DNA of 49,985 nucleotides from Pseudoxanthobacter soli DSM 19599. Lineage in GTDB: Bacteria > Pseudomonadota > Alphaproteobacteria > Rhizobiales > Segnochrobactraceae. Below are positions 27,726 through 35,573 of the stretch, in pieces. The stretch covers positions 1-49,985 of the forward strand of contig CAMDHY010000020.1 of NCBI GenBank assembly GCA_945898215.1, read 5' to 3'. Every line of letters begins with the position of its first letter. Positions within the stretch are counted from its first letter, which is position 1. The translations under genes and the position numbers were made by a program. Under the pieces are notes generated by a model that did not search any database, was not told where the DNA came from, and saw nothing but the letters and a program-made list of their open reading frames with translations.

Positions 27726-28628
27726 ATGCCCGGCCTCCGCCGGAGCCTCGCCGCGGTGGCGCTCGGGCTCCTTGTCACTGCGCCGGCGGTGGCCGGTGGG
27801 CACGTCGAGACCGGCGTCGCCTTCGACAGCCCGGCGCTCGGCCACGCCATCCCGGCCGCTGTCTACCTGCCGGAGGGAGCCGGCGAGCCAGACGGACCGC
27901 GGCTGCCGGTGCTATACCTATTCCACGGCCTCGGGGGACGAGAGAGCGACTGGGTCGGCGCCGGCGACATCGCCGCGACGCTCGACCGTGAGTTCGCCGC
28001 CGGGCGGGTGCGGCCGATGATCGTCGTGATGCCGATGGCGGGCGACAGCTGGTACGTCGACGACCCGGCGGGGGAGAGCCGCATGGCGACGGCGTTCACC
28101 ACCGACCTCGTCGCCGCCGTCGATGCGCGCTATCCGACCGCCGCCTGCCGGGCGGCACGCGCGACCGGCGGGCTGTCGATGGGGGGCTATGGCGCCCTCC
28201 TCTACGCCTTCGACCGGCCCGACCTCTACGCCGCGGCGATCAGCCTGTCGGGCTCGATCTTCTCGCCGATCCCCGAGGGCGCGCCGATGCGGCCCGGCCC
28301 GCCAGTGACGGTGTTCGGCGCCGCCTTCGGCGAGCCCTTCGACCGCGAGCGCTTCAACGCCTGGACGCTGTTTCCGAAGGTTCCGACCGTGGCCGCCGCC
28401 GCGACGCCGCCGGCGGTCTTCCTCACCGCCGGCGACGACGACTTCCTGTCACTCGTCGATGGCACGGTGCGGCTTCACCTCGCGCTGAAGCGGGCGGGCA
28501 TGGACAGCGAGTTGCGGGTCTTCGACGGGCGCCACGACTGGGCGAACTGGAAGGCGGCGATCGTGCCGGCGCTCGGCTGGCTGTCGGCTCGCCTCGACCC
28601 GTCCTGCGCTGCGGAGGCGGGGAAATGA
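27726..28628 (+). CDS. Exported alpha/beta-hydrolase (esterase D-like)
   Basis: A 300-residue secreted esterase. The signal peptide is at residues 1-23 (LAAVALGLLVTAPAVAGG). The esterase-D/Figure-8 fold is shown by PVLYLFHGLGGRESDWV (oxyanion region), the nucleophile GGLSMGGYGALLYAF, the acid D in LTAGDDDFLS and the base H in FDGRHDWANWKAA. In the family such enzymes remove acetyl, feruloyl or formyl groups; here the substrate is probably an acylated envelope polymer or an imported ester. The ATG at 27726 is 2 nt after the OpgC stop; its own stop overlaps the next ATG by 4 nt. Confidence 0.9.
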   Translation: MPGLRRSLAAVALGLLVTAPAVAGGHVETGVAFDSPALGHAIPAAVYLPEGAGEPDGPRLPVLYLFHGLGGRESDWVGAGDIAATLDREFAAGRVRPMIVVMPMAGDSWYVDDPAGESRMATAFTTDLVAAVDARYPTAACRAARATGGLSMGGYGALLYAFDRPDLYAAAISLSGSIFSPIPEGAPMRPGPPVTVFGAAFGEPFDRERFNAWTLFPKVPTVAAAATPPAVFLTAGDDDFLSLVDGTVRLHLALKRAGMDSELRVFDGRHDWANWKAAIVPALGWLSARLDPSCAAEAGK

Positions 28629-29020
28629 CCGTCGCCGCCGCTCTCGTGACGCTCGCGCAGGCCTGGGGCGTCGTCGGGCTGGCGGTGGCGGCGGTGTTCC
28701 TGCTGTGGGGGATCGACCGCATCGACCCGGCGGCGCACGGCGCCGTCGCCTTCCGGCCGCTGCTGGTGCCGGGGATCGTGCTCCTGTGGCCGCTGGTGCT
28801 GTGGCGCTGGCGGGCGCTGGCACGGGCGCCGGAGACGGCCGGCCGCTTCGACCGGCCGGCGCCGGCGCGCGTCCACCGGCGGATCTGGACGGTGCTCGCC
28901 GTGGTGCTGCCGGCGATCCTCATGGTCGCGGCGGCGATCCACCAGGAGGGACCGCGCGATACGGCGGCCGTGCGGATCGCACCGCCGCCCGGCAAAGCGG
29001 CAGCGGGGGCATTGCCATGA
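28625..29020 (+). CDS. Small membrane protein, unknown
   Basis: A 131-residue protein with about three hydrophobic segments (VGLAVAAVFLLWGIDRID, LLVPGIVLLWPLVLWRW, IWTVLAVVLPAILMVAAA). The WGIDRIDP and FRPLLVPGIVLLWPLVLWRW segments look like a conserved small family that accompanies ferric-reductase/Rieske proteins. It overlaps both neighbours by 4 nt and probably partners the next protein. No catalytic motif is visible. Confidence 0.75.
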   Translation: MTVAAALVTLAQAWGVVGLAVAAVFLLWGIDRIDPAAHGAVAFRPLLVPGIVLLWPLVLWRWRALARAPETAGRFDRPAPARVHRRIWTVLAVVLPAILMVAAAIHQEGPRDTAAVRIAPPPGKAAAGALP

Positions 29021-30111
29021 GCGCCGGCTACCGCCCCGTCGGCTGGAACCGGTCGAAGCTCGTCTACGACGCCGGGATCGTGGCGGCGGTGGTGATCTAC
29101 GTCACCCTCTACCTGCAGCTTGCCCCGGCCTTCCAGGGCGTGACGCTGCCGGTCGACGACGCGGTGGCGCGGATGCAGGCCTTCGGCACCTGCGCCTTCC
29201 TGATGCTGACGGTGGCGCTGTCGATCGGCCCGCTCGCCCGCCTCGACCGGCGCTTCCTGCCGCTCCTCTACAACCGCCGCCATCTCGGCGTGGCCACCGC
29301 GGTGGTGGCGGCGATCCATGCGAGCCATGTGCTCGGCTGGTACTACGCCTTCTCGCCGACCGACCCCTATGTCGCGCTGCTGTCGGCCAACACCAGCTAC
29401 GCGCAGTTGCTCGGCTTCCCGTTCGAGTCGCTGGGGATCGCGGCGCTTCTGATCCTCGCGGTACTGGCGGCGACGAGCCACGACTTCTGGCTCGCCTTCC
29501 TGACGCCGCCGGTCTGGAAGGCCCTCCACTTCGGCATCTATGCCGCCTACGCGCTGGTCGTCGCCCACATCGGCCTCGGCGCGCTGCAGGGCGGGGACGG
29601 GCCGCTGATGGGCATCGTCGCGGCGCTCAGCGTGGCGGCGGTGGTCGGTCTGCACCTCGCGGCGGCCGCGAAGGGGCGGCGAACGATCGACACAGAGGCG
29701 ACGACGGCCGCGACGGCGGGGTGGGTGGAGGTCGCCGGTGCCGACGGGCTCGCCTCCGGCCGCGCGATCACCGTGCGCTTCGCCGACGGCACGGCGGCGG
29801 CGGTGTTTCGCGACGGCGACCGTCTCGCCGCCGTCTCCAACGTCTGCGCCCACCAGAACGGCCCGCTCGGCGAGGGCCGCATCGTCGACGGCTGCGTCAC
29901 CTGCCCGTGGCACGGCTACCAGTATCGACTGCTGGACGGCCGCGCGCCGCCGCCCTTCACCGAGCGCATCGCCACCTACGAGCTCCGTCGCGACGGCGAT
30001 CGGGTGCTGATCGACCCGCGCCCGAACCCGCCGGGAACGCCGACGCAGGGCATCGCGGCGAAGGGCGCCGACGTCGTCGAGGCACCCGCGCTCGGGGAGG
30101 CGCCGGCATGA
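29017..30111 (+). CDS. Ferric-reductase-like transmembrane domain fused to a Rieske [2Fe-2S] domain
   Basis: A 364-residue fusion. Residues about 20-215 form a six-helix heme-b-type ferric reductase/MsrQ-like domain, with YNRRHLGVATAVVAAIHASHVLGWY and ALHFGIYAAYALVVAHIGLGAL supplying the histidines for two hemes. Residues about 225-335 are a Rieske domain with CxH (CAHQNG) and CxxH (CPWHGYQY) cluster ligands. The C-terminus is a short Pro/Gly tail. Electrons could pass between the quinone pool or cytosolic donors and an exported acceptor. This domain pairing is less common than either part alone. It overlaps both neighbours by 4 nt. Confidence 0.88.
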   Translation: MSAGYRPVGWNRSKLVYDAGIVAAVVIYVTLYLQLAPAFQGVTLPVDDAVARMQAFGTCAFLMLTVALSIGPLARLDRRFLPLLYNRRHLGVATAVVAAIHASHVLGWYYAFSPTDPYVALLSANTSYAQLLGFPFESLGIAALLILAVLAATSHDFWLAFLTPPVWKALHFGIYAAYALVVAHIGLGALQGGDGPLMGIVAALSVAAVVGLHLAAAAKGRRTIDTEATTAATAGWVEVAGADGLASGRAITVRFADGTAAAVFRDGDRLAAVSNVCAHQNGPLGEGRIVDGCVTCPWHGYQYRLLDGRAPPPFTERIATYELRRDGDRVLIDPRPNPPGTPTQGIAAKGADVVEAPALGEAPA

Positions 30112-30908
30112 GCGCCACCGAGCCCACCAACGAACCGACCCGCGAGGCGCCGTTCTTCATCGGCTGGGCGAGCCTGCCGGCGGGGCTGGCGGTGCCGCTC
30201 ACCTTCGTCGCCGCCGCGCTCGTTGCCGTCTTCGCGACCCTGGCGCTAGGCCTCGGCGCGAGCACCGGTGACCCGGGCTCAGGCGGCTTCGACTGGGCCG
30301 CCGGCCGCCTTGAGATGGCGGGCGTCGTGCAGGCCCGACCCTATCCGATCCTTAGGCTGCCGCCGAGCGAGGCGCACCCGCGCGGCCATGCTGTGATGCT
30401 CGCCGGCGTCGGCAAGGTCGGCGCGCAGGCCCCGGCAGCGCCACTCGACGGCAAGGCGGCAACGGCGGCCGGGTTCCTGATCAAGCGAGGCGACCTCGAC
30501 ATGCTGCAGCTCGACGGGCCGGAGGGCCTCGTCGCGGCAGAGGCACCGGCTGTAGCGGTTCCGACCGTCACCCTGCCGCCGGCGACGCCGCTCGGGCGCT
30601 ACCGCCTCACCGGCGAACTCTGCGACGGCAAGTGCTACGCTGGCGCCATGCGGCCGGGCACCGGCCTCGCCCACAAGGCCTGCGCCAACCTCTGCCTCGC
30701 CGGCGGCCTGCCGCTGGTGTTCGTCTCGACCGGGCCGGTGGAGGGCCAGATGTTCTTCCTCGTCGGCGACGCCGCCGGCGGCGAGCCGGCCGCGGAGGAC
30801 TACCGCGACCTCGTCGCCCGCCTGGTCGAGATCGAGGCCGACGTCGAAAAGGTCGACGACCTGCTCGTGCTGAAGACCGACCTCCGCCGGGCGAGGCTGC
30901 TGCCGTGA
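30108..30908 (+). CDS. Membrane-anchored cysteine-motif protein of unknown function
   Basis: A 266-residue protein with one N-terminal helix (about 24-52, LPAGLAVPLTFVAAALVAVFATLALG) and a large soluble domain, probably periplasmic. Residues about 170-210 carry a compact motif, GELCDGKCYAGAMRPG then AHKACANLCLAGGLPLVF: four cysteines and one His in a C-x3-CY...H-x2-CA-x2-C-x2-GG-P arrangement. From memory, a CY...H-x2-CA-x2-C-x2-G.P motif recurs in many small exported bacterial proteins of unknown function. It would suit metal or heme binding, or disulfide exchange with the Rieske partner. Confidence 0.72.
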   Translation: MSATEPTNEPTREAPFFIGWASLPAGLAVPLTFVAAALVAVFATLALGLGASTGDPGSGGFDWAAGRLEMAGVVQARPYPILRLPPSEAHPRGHAVMLAGVGKVGAQAPAAPLDGKAATAAGFLIKRGDLDMLQLDGPEGLVAAEAPAVAVPTVTLPPATPLGRYRLTGELCDGKCYAGAMRPGTGLAHKACANLCLAGGLPLVFVSTGPVEGQMFFLVGDAAGGEPAAEDYRDLVARLVEIEADVEKVDDLLVLKTDLRRARLLP

Positions 30909-31114
30909 GCGCGCGCAATCAGGCCGTCACGGCGGCGGTGACGGTCGCGGTGGCGGCGGGCGCCTGGCTCGTCTGGGAGACCGCCCCTCGGCTCGCCATC
31001 GGCCCGGTCCTCGGCGACCTCGCCCCCTTGCTGGCTGCCGTCGCCGTCCTTGTCTTCCTCGCCGTCGCCGACGCGGTGCTGCTCAGGTTCGCCCGGCGCC
31101 GGCACCCACCCTGA
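30905..31114 (+). CDS. Very small two-helix membrane protein
   Basis: A 69-residue protein starting at GTG 30905, which overlaps the previous stop by 4 nt. It has two hydrophobic helices (AVTAAVTVAVAAGAWLVWET and LAPLLAAVAVLVFLAVADAVLL) and a basic end (RFARRRHPP), giving a cytoplasmic C-terminus. No family is recognised. It is the last gene of the operon and may stabilise the redox complex. The 88-nt gap to the next gene shows no terminator. Confidence 0.6.
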   Translation: MSARNQAVTAAVTVAVAAGAWLVWETAPRLAIGPVLGDLAPLLAAVAVLVFLAVADAVLLRFARRRHPP

Positions 31115-31202
31115 GACCGTCCGCGTCCGCCTCGCGTTCCCGTCCCTCGCAAGCCATTCTGCGCGCCCGGCGTCGGCCGGCGCCTCCCCGGGAGAAGTCT
31201 CG

Positions 31203-31907
31203 ATGTCCACCCCCTCCGTCGTCATCGTCACCGGCGCCGCCGGCAATGCCGGCTCGGCCGCCGCCCGCCTCCTCGCGTCGCGCGGCGTCACCGTCGTCGC
31301 CGTCGACCGCGCGGTCGAGCCGCTGCAGGCGCTCGGCGGCGGCCTCGCCGGCAGCGGCCACATCGACGCGGCCGGCGTCGACCTCCCCGACGCGCGCGCC
31401 TGCGCCGCGATGGCCGGGCGGGTCCTTGCGAGCGCCGGCCGCATCGACGGCCTCGTCCACACCGTCGGCACCTTCCGCGCGGCCCCCCTCGCCGACACCG
31501 ACGACGGGCTGTGGGACCTGATGATGACGGTGAACCTGAAGACGACGCTCAACATGGCGCGCGCCGTCGTGCCGGCGATGCGCAAGGCCGGCCGTGGCGC
31601 GATCGTCTCGATCGCGGCGGGAGCGGCGCTCAGGGCGCCGTCGGGGCTGTCGGCCTACGCCGCCTCTAAGAGCGCCGTCATCCGCCTGACCGAAAGCCTC
31701 GCCGACGAGCTGAAGGTCGACGGCATCACTGTCAACACCGTCATGCCGTCGACCATCGACACCCCGCAGAACCGCGCCGCCATGCCGGACGCCGACACCT
31801 CGAAGTGGGTGACGCCGGACCAGGTGGCCGAGGTGATGGCCTTCCTCGTCTCGCCGGGGGCGAGCGGCGTCACCGGCGCCGCCGTGCCGATCACCGGCCG
31901 AGGTTGA
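31203..31907 (+). CDS. SDR-family oxidoreductase
   Basis: A 234-residue classical short-chain dehydrogenase with TGAAGNAGSAAARLLAS (cofactor glycines), V.VDRAVE (Asp, suggesting NAD), VHTVG, catalytic S (VSIAAGAAL) and YAASK, and a C-terminal GVTGAAVPITGRG. The ATG at 31203 follows GGGAGAAG. The gene may be a late member of the preceding operon or separate. It ends only 3 nt before the end of the convergent EamA gene. Confidence 0.88.
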   Translation: MSTPSVVIVTGAAGNAGSAAARLLASRGVTVVAVDRAVEPLQALGGGLAGSGHIDAAGVDLPDARACAAMAGRVLASAGRIDGLVHTVGTFRAAPLADTDDGLWDLMMTVNLKTTLNMARAVVPAMRKAGRGAIVSIAAGAALRAPSGLSAYAASKSAVIRLTESLADELKVDGITVNTVMPSTIDTPQNRAAMPDADTSKWVTPDQVAEVMAFLVSPGASGVTGAAVPITGRG

Positions 31908-31910
31908 GGC

Positions 31911-32786
31911 TCAGGCCGACCTGCGGAAGAGCATGTCCTTCGCCGCGATCAGGCCGCCGCCGGAGATCAGCACACAGGCGAGCGCGACGATCCACGTGAA
32001 GTCGCCGTGGCCGAAGGCGACGAGGAGCAGCGTCGAGAGCAGCGGCGCCGCGTAGGAGGCGGCGCCGAGCACCTGGATGTCGCCGCGCTTGACGCCGATG
32101 TCCCAGACGAAGAAGGCGAGCCCGACCGGGAACAGCCCGAGCAGCCCGACCGCCGCCCACTCGCCGGCCCCGGCCGGCCAGATCGTCTCTTCCAGCGCCA
32201 GGTGGCAGGCGACCGACAGCGCCACGGTGGCGAGGCAGAAGCCGACGACGGCGTCCGACGGCACCTTCGGCAGCCGTCGCGAGGCGAGCGAATAGATCGC
32301 CCAGACGAAGGCGGCGATGAAGGCTGCGCCGTAGCCGAGCGCATAGCGCGGATCGAAGGCGACGGCGCCACCCTTCGTCACGATCAGCGCCGCCCCGGCG
32401 AGGCCGGCCAGCGCGCCGACGACGTGGTGCCAGCGGAGCTTTTCCCCCGGCAAGAGGCCGGAGAGCAGCACGATCAGGAGCGGCCAGAGGTAGCAGATCA
32501 GGCCCGCGTCGACCGGCGGCGCGGCCTTGAGCGCCGTGAAGTAGAAGAAGTGGTAGCCGAACAGCCCGCCGATGCCGACCACCCAGACGATCGCCGGCTG
32601 GCGCAGCACCGCGATCGAGCGGTCGCGGACGAGCAGGATCGCAAGGCCGACGAGGCCGGAGATGCCGAAGCACAGCGCGTTCATCAAAAACGGCGGCACG
32701 GCGCCCGAACCGGCGGTGAGCAGCCCGAGGGTCGACCACATGGCGACGGCGGCGAGGCCGACGAGGGTGAAGCGGCGGCGATCCAT
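31911..32786 (-). CDS. EamA/DMT transporter, YddG-like
   Basis: A 291-residue ten-helix transporter. The start MDRRRFTLVGLAAVAMWSTLGLL and LICYLWPLLIVLLSGLL resemble YddG-type aromatic amino-acid exporters. The two EamA repeats are about residues 6-135 and 150-280. The ATG at 32786 is used because the frame upstream runs into the intergenic repeat. The substrate is uncertain. Confidence 0.88.
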   Translation of the reverse strand: MDRRRFTLVGLAAVAMWSTLGLLTAGSGAVPPFLMNALCFGISGLVGLAILLVRDRSIAVLRQPAIVWVVGIGGLFGYHFFYFTALKAAPPVDAGLICYLWPLLIVLLSGLLPGEKLRWHHVVGALAGLAGAALIVTKGGAVAFDPRYALGYGAAFIAAFVWAIYSLASRRLPKVPSDAVVGFCLATVALSVACHLALEETIWPAGAGEWAAVGLLGLFPVGLAFFVWDIGVKRGDIQVLGAASYAAPLLSTLLLVAFGHGDFTWIVALACVLISGGGLIAAKDMLFRRSA

Positions 32787-32868
32787 GCGGGAGGCTCCGG
32801 CGGGAGCGGCCGGGGTAGCGGATGCACGCGCGGCGGGCAAGGGTGGGCAGGCAAGAGGTCGATGGAAC

Positions 32869-33080
32869 GTCCCTCCCCTGCCAGGGGGAGGGACAGACCG
32901 CGAAGCGGTCAGGGTGGGGCCCGTAAGTCGGGAATGCGACGCCAGTGGAGGTCGTGGTCTTGATTGACAGGCCCCACCCTGCCGGCTCCGCCGGCTGTCC
33001 CTCCCACCCAAGTCGGCATGCCGACTTGGGCAATTCAAGTGGCCAAAGCGGGCAAGCCCGCTTCGGCGGCAGGGGAGGGA
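32869..33080. repeat. Structured intergenic repeat: two inverted copies with compensating hairpins
   Basis: This fills most of the 329-nt gap 32787-33115. An arm of type GTCCCTCCC...GGGAGGGAC forms a hairpin at 32869-32894. Next come a small hairpin (GACCGC-GAA-GCGGTC, 32896-32910) and AGGGTGGGGCC (32911-32921). The mirror image follows: GGCCCCACCCT (32970-32980), a second small hairpin (GCCGGC-TCC-GCCGGC, 32981-32995) and GTCCCTCCC (32997-33005). A complement of that arm, AGGGGAGGGAC, is at 33071-33081. Between the two arms lie a perfect 24-bp palindrome (33007-33030) and an 8-bp inverted repeat (33046-33063). The two small hairpins differ in sequence but both pair perfectly. Confidence 0.75.
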
Positions 33081-33115
33081 CGCGTCGCGCTCGTCGCCTC
33101 CTCGCGGCCTCTCGC

Positions 33116-33598
33116 CTACCCCCTCCCCTGCCGCGGCGTCGGGCGCCAGTCGGGCGGGGCGAGCTCGAAGCCCTTGAACTCGAAACCCGGCGACACCGTG
33201 CAGCCGACCAGCGTCCAGTGGCCGAGCGACTCGGCCGTCTGCCAGGCGTTCGCCGGAACCACCACCTGCGGGCGCTGGCCAGCGGCGAGATCGTTGCCGA
33301 GGCGGTGACTTTCGGCGTCGTGGCCGTTCTCCGAGATCGTCAGGGCGAGCGGCGCGCCGGCGTACCAGTGCCAGATCTCGGTGGCGTCGCAGCGGTGCCA
33401 GGCGGAGACGTCGCCGGCGCCGAGCAGGTAGTAGATCGCCGTGCCGTGCGAGCGGCCGCCCGCGGGCTCGGGATCACGGAAGGTCTCGACGAAGAAGCCG
33501 CCCTCCGGGTGGGGCTTCATGTCGAGCAGGCGGACGATGTCCTTGACCGACAGGTCGGGTGCGGTGAAGTCGGCGCCGGTGGGCATGGTACGGCTCAT
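33116..33598 (-). CDS. Cupin-type DUF985 protein
   Basis: A 160-residue small beta-barrel protein of the DUF985/YML079-like cupins: LLDMKPHPEGGFFVETFRD, TAIYYLLGAGDVSAWHRCDATEIWHWYAG and LVGCTVSPGFEFKGFELA match the family conserved blocks. The family has a sugar-epimerase-like fold with no proven activity. The ATG at 33598 overlaps the gloB stop (ATGA), so the two are likely translationally coupled. Confidence 0.88.
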   Translation of the reverse strand: MSRTMPTGADFTAPDLSVKDIVRLLDMKPHPEGGFFVETFRDPEPAGGRSHGTAIYYLLGAGDVSAWHRCDATEIWHWYAGAPLALTISENGHDAESHRLGNDLAAGQRPQVVVPANAWQTAESLGHWTLVGCTVSPGFEFKGFELAPPDWRPTPRQGRG

Positions 33599-34371
33599 CG
33601 GAAGTGGTCCTTGCGGGTGCGCAGTTCGGCGAAGACGCGGGCGGGCTCGGCGCCGCCGAGGCCGACGGCGGCGGCAAGCGCGGGATCGTCGGCGCGCAGG
33701 AACGGGTTCGCCGCGCACTCGCTCGCCATGTCGGTCGGCAACGTCGTCCGGCCCTCGGCCCGGGCGGCGTCGACGGCCTTCGCACGCGCCTGCAGGGCGG
33801 CGTTGCGCGGGTCGACGGAGAGCGCGAAGCGGGCGTTCGCCTGGGTGTATTCGTGGCCGCAATAGACCGTGGTCGCGGCCGGCAGGCGCTGGCGGAGCTT
33901 CAGGAGCGAGGCCCACATCTGGTCGAGCCGGCCCTCGATGACGCGGCCGCAGCCGAGCGAGAACAGCGTGTCGCCAGTGAACGCGATGCCGGCGTCGGGG
34001 AGGTAGTAGGACACCTGCCCCAGCGTATGGCCCGGCGTCGAGATCGCCTCGATGCGGATGCCGCCAACGTCGAACTTCTCGCCATCCGCGACCTCGCGGT
34101 CGAGGCCGGGGATGCGCGCGGCCTCCGCCGCCGGGCCGATCACCGTGGCGCCGGTGGCCGCCTTCACCGCCGGGATGCCCTGGACGTGGTCGGCGTGGTG
34201 GTGGGTGACGAGGATGTGGGTGAGGGTCCACCCGGTCTCGGCGAGCGCCGCCATCGCCGCGTCGGCGTCGGGCACGTCGACGACGAGCGTCGTGGCGCTG
34301 TCGGGGTGGTGGACAAGCACCAGGTAGTTGTCGCCGAGGCAGGGAACCTGCCGGACCTCGAAGGACGTCAT
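33595..34371 (-). CDS. gloB: Hydroxyacylglutathione hydrolase (glyoxalase II)
   Basis: A 258-residue metallo-beta-lactamase-fold enzyme that splits S-lactoylglutathione to lactate and glutathione in methylglyoxal detoxification. The binuclear site motif THHHADH is at 56-62, with further ligands in ISTPGHTLGQVSYY, GDTLFSLGCGR and VYCGHEYTQANARFAL, and the C-terminal substrate-binding domain ends RTRKDHFR. This is full length with a standard start, upstream of the coupled cupin gene. Confidence 0.96.
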   Translation of the reverse strand: MTSFEVRQVPCLGDNYLVLVHHPDSATTLVVDVPDADAAMAALAETGWTLTHILVTHHHADHVQGIPAVKAATGATVIGPAAEAARIPGLDREVADGEKFDVGGIRIEAISTPGHTLGQVSYYLPDAGIAFTGDTLFSLGCGRVIEGRLDQMWASLLKLRQRLPAATTVYCGHEYTQANARFALSVDPRNAALQARAKAVDAARAEGRTTLPTDMASECAANPFLRADDPALAAAVGLGGAEPARVFAELRTRKDHFR

Positions 34372-34457
34372 CGCGTTCTCCCGCGGTTCTGCGTGGCAGA
34401 GAAGCCCGTCGGCGCCGCCGCCGCAACCCCCGTCGGATGGGGACGTCGCTCAGCCCG

Positions 34458-35420
34458 TCAGGTCGGCGGCTCGACCTCGCGCTCCGGCCGCGGCAGGCCG
34501 AGGCGGCGCTCGCGCCAGATGATCATCAGCCCCGAGCCGATGATGATCGCCATGCCGACGAGCACCAGCGGCGCCGGCACCTCGTCGAAGACGACGAGGC
34601 CGGCGATCAGCGTCCACACCATCGTCGCATATTCGAACGGGGCGATGACGGAGGCGTCGGCGTAGCCGTAGGACTGCGTCATGAACAGCTGCGCGACGCC
34701 ACCGACGAGGCCGATGGAGACGAGCAAAACGGCGTCCATGGGGGTCGGCATCACCCAGCCGAACGGCAGCGTGGCGAGGCCAACGAGGCTCGAGACGAGG
34801 GTGAAGTAGAGCACGATGGTGCGGGTCGCCTCGGTCTTCGTCAGGCTGCGCACGGCGATCATGGCGAGCGCCACGAAGAAGGCGGCAGCGACGGCGCAGG
34901 CGACGCCGATCAAGGCCCGCGAGCCGCCGACGGCGGGCTCGAGCGTCAGATGCGGCCACAGCACGACGACGACGCCGGCGAGGCCGACGACGACGGCGAA
35001 CCAGCGGTAGGCCCGCACCGTCTCGCCGAGCAGCACGACAGCGAGCGCGGTGGTGATCAGCGGCGCGGCATAACTCAGCGCGGTCGCGTCGGCGATCGGC
35101 AGGCGGGCGATCGCCTCGAAGGAGAGGATCATCGCGACGACGCCGGCCGAGGCCCGCCAGACGTGGCCGAACGGGTGGCGGGTGCGGAAGACGCCGAGCC
35201 CGTCGCGGGCGGCGATGATGGCGATGGCGACCGGGATCAGCGCGAAGAAGTTGCGGGCGAAGACGATCTCGCCGGTCGGCACGCGCTCGGCGACGACCTT
35301 GATGAGGCCGATCATCACCGCGAACAGCAGCGTCGAGACGAGCTTGAAGCCGATGCCGACCAGCGGCCGGTCACGGCGTCCGGCGGGATGCGGCGGGGAG
35401 GAACGGGCGGGGGCGGACAT
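34458..35420 (-). CDS. EamA/DMT transporter
   Basis: A 320-residue ten-helix transporter with two EamA repeats. Landmarks are FARNFFALIPVAIAIIAARDG, IADATALSYAAPLITTALAVVLLGE (repeat-1 end) and YADASVIAPFEYATMVWTLIAGLVVFDE (repeat-2 end), typical of the RarD/YdcZ-like drug/metabolite exporters. The start at 35420 is the first ATG that gives a cytoplasmic N-terminus. A second EamA gene lies 153 nt upstream on the same strand; the two share the LSYAAPLI/AYFVGPII layout and may be ancient duplicates. The substrate is unknown. Confidence 0.9.
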   Translation of the reverse strand: MSAPARSSPPHPAGRRDRPLVGIGFKLVSTLLFAVMIGLIKVVAERVPTGEIVFARNFFALIPVAIAIIAARDGLGVFRTRHPFGHVWRASAGVVAMILSFEAIARLPIADATALSYAAPLITTALAVVLLGETVRAYRWFAVVVGLAGVVVVLWPHLTLEPAVGGSRALIGVACAVAAAFFVALAMIAVRSLTKTEATRTIVLYFTLVSSLVGLATLPFGWVMPTPMDAVLLVSIGLVGGVAQLFMTQSYGYADASVIAPFEYATMVWTLIAGLVVFDEVPAPLVLVGMAIIIGSGLMIIWRERRLGLPRPEREVEPPT

Positions 35421-35573
35421 CGCGAGCTTTCGCCGGCGGCGGCCGGACGGACGGTGCCGCGTCGAGTGGAGGTGCGGCGGGCGCGCCTTCAAGAGCATGG
35501 GCGGCGGGCGGGAGCAAGACGCCCGGCCGGAGCAAGTCACGTGCGGCGCCGCGACCCGATCTCGGCGGTGGCC

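Noticed and set aside
32787-33115. Possible CRISPR array in the intergenic repeat region
   Set aside because: The repeats are inverted and nested, not regularly spaced direct repeats with unique spacers, and there are no cas genes.
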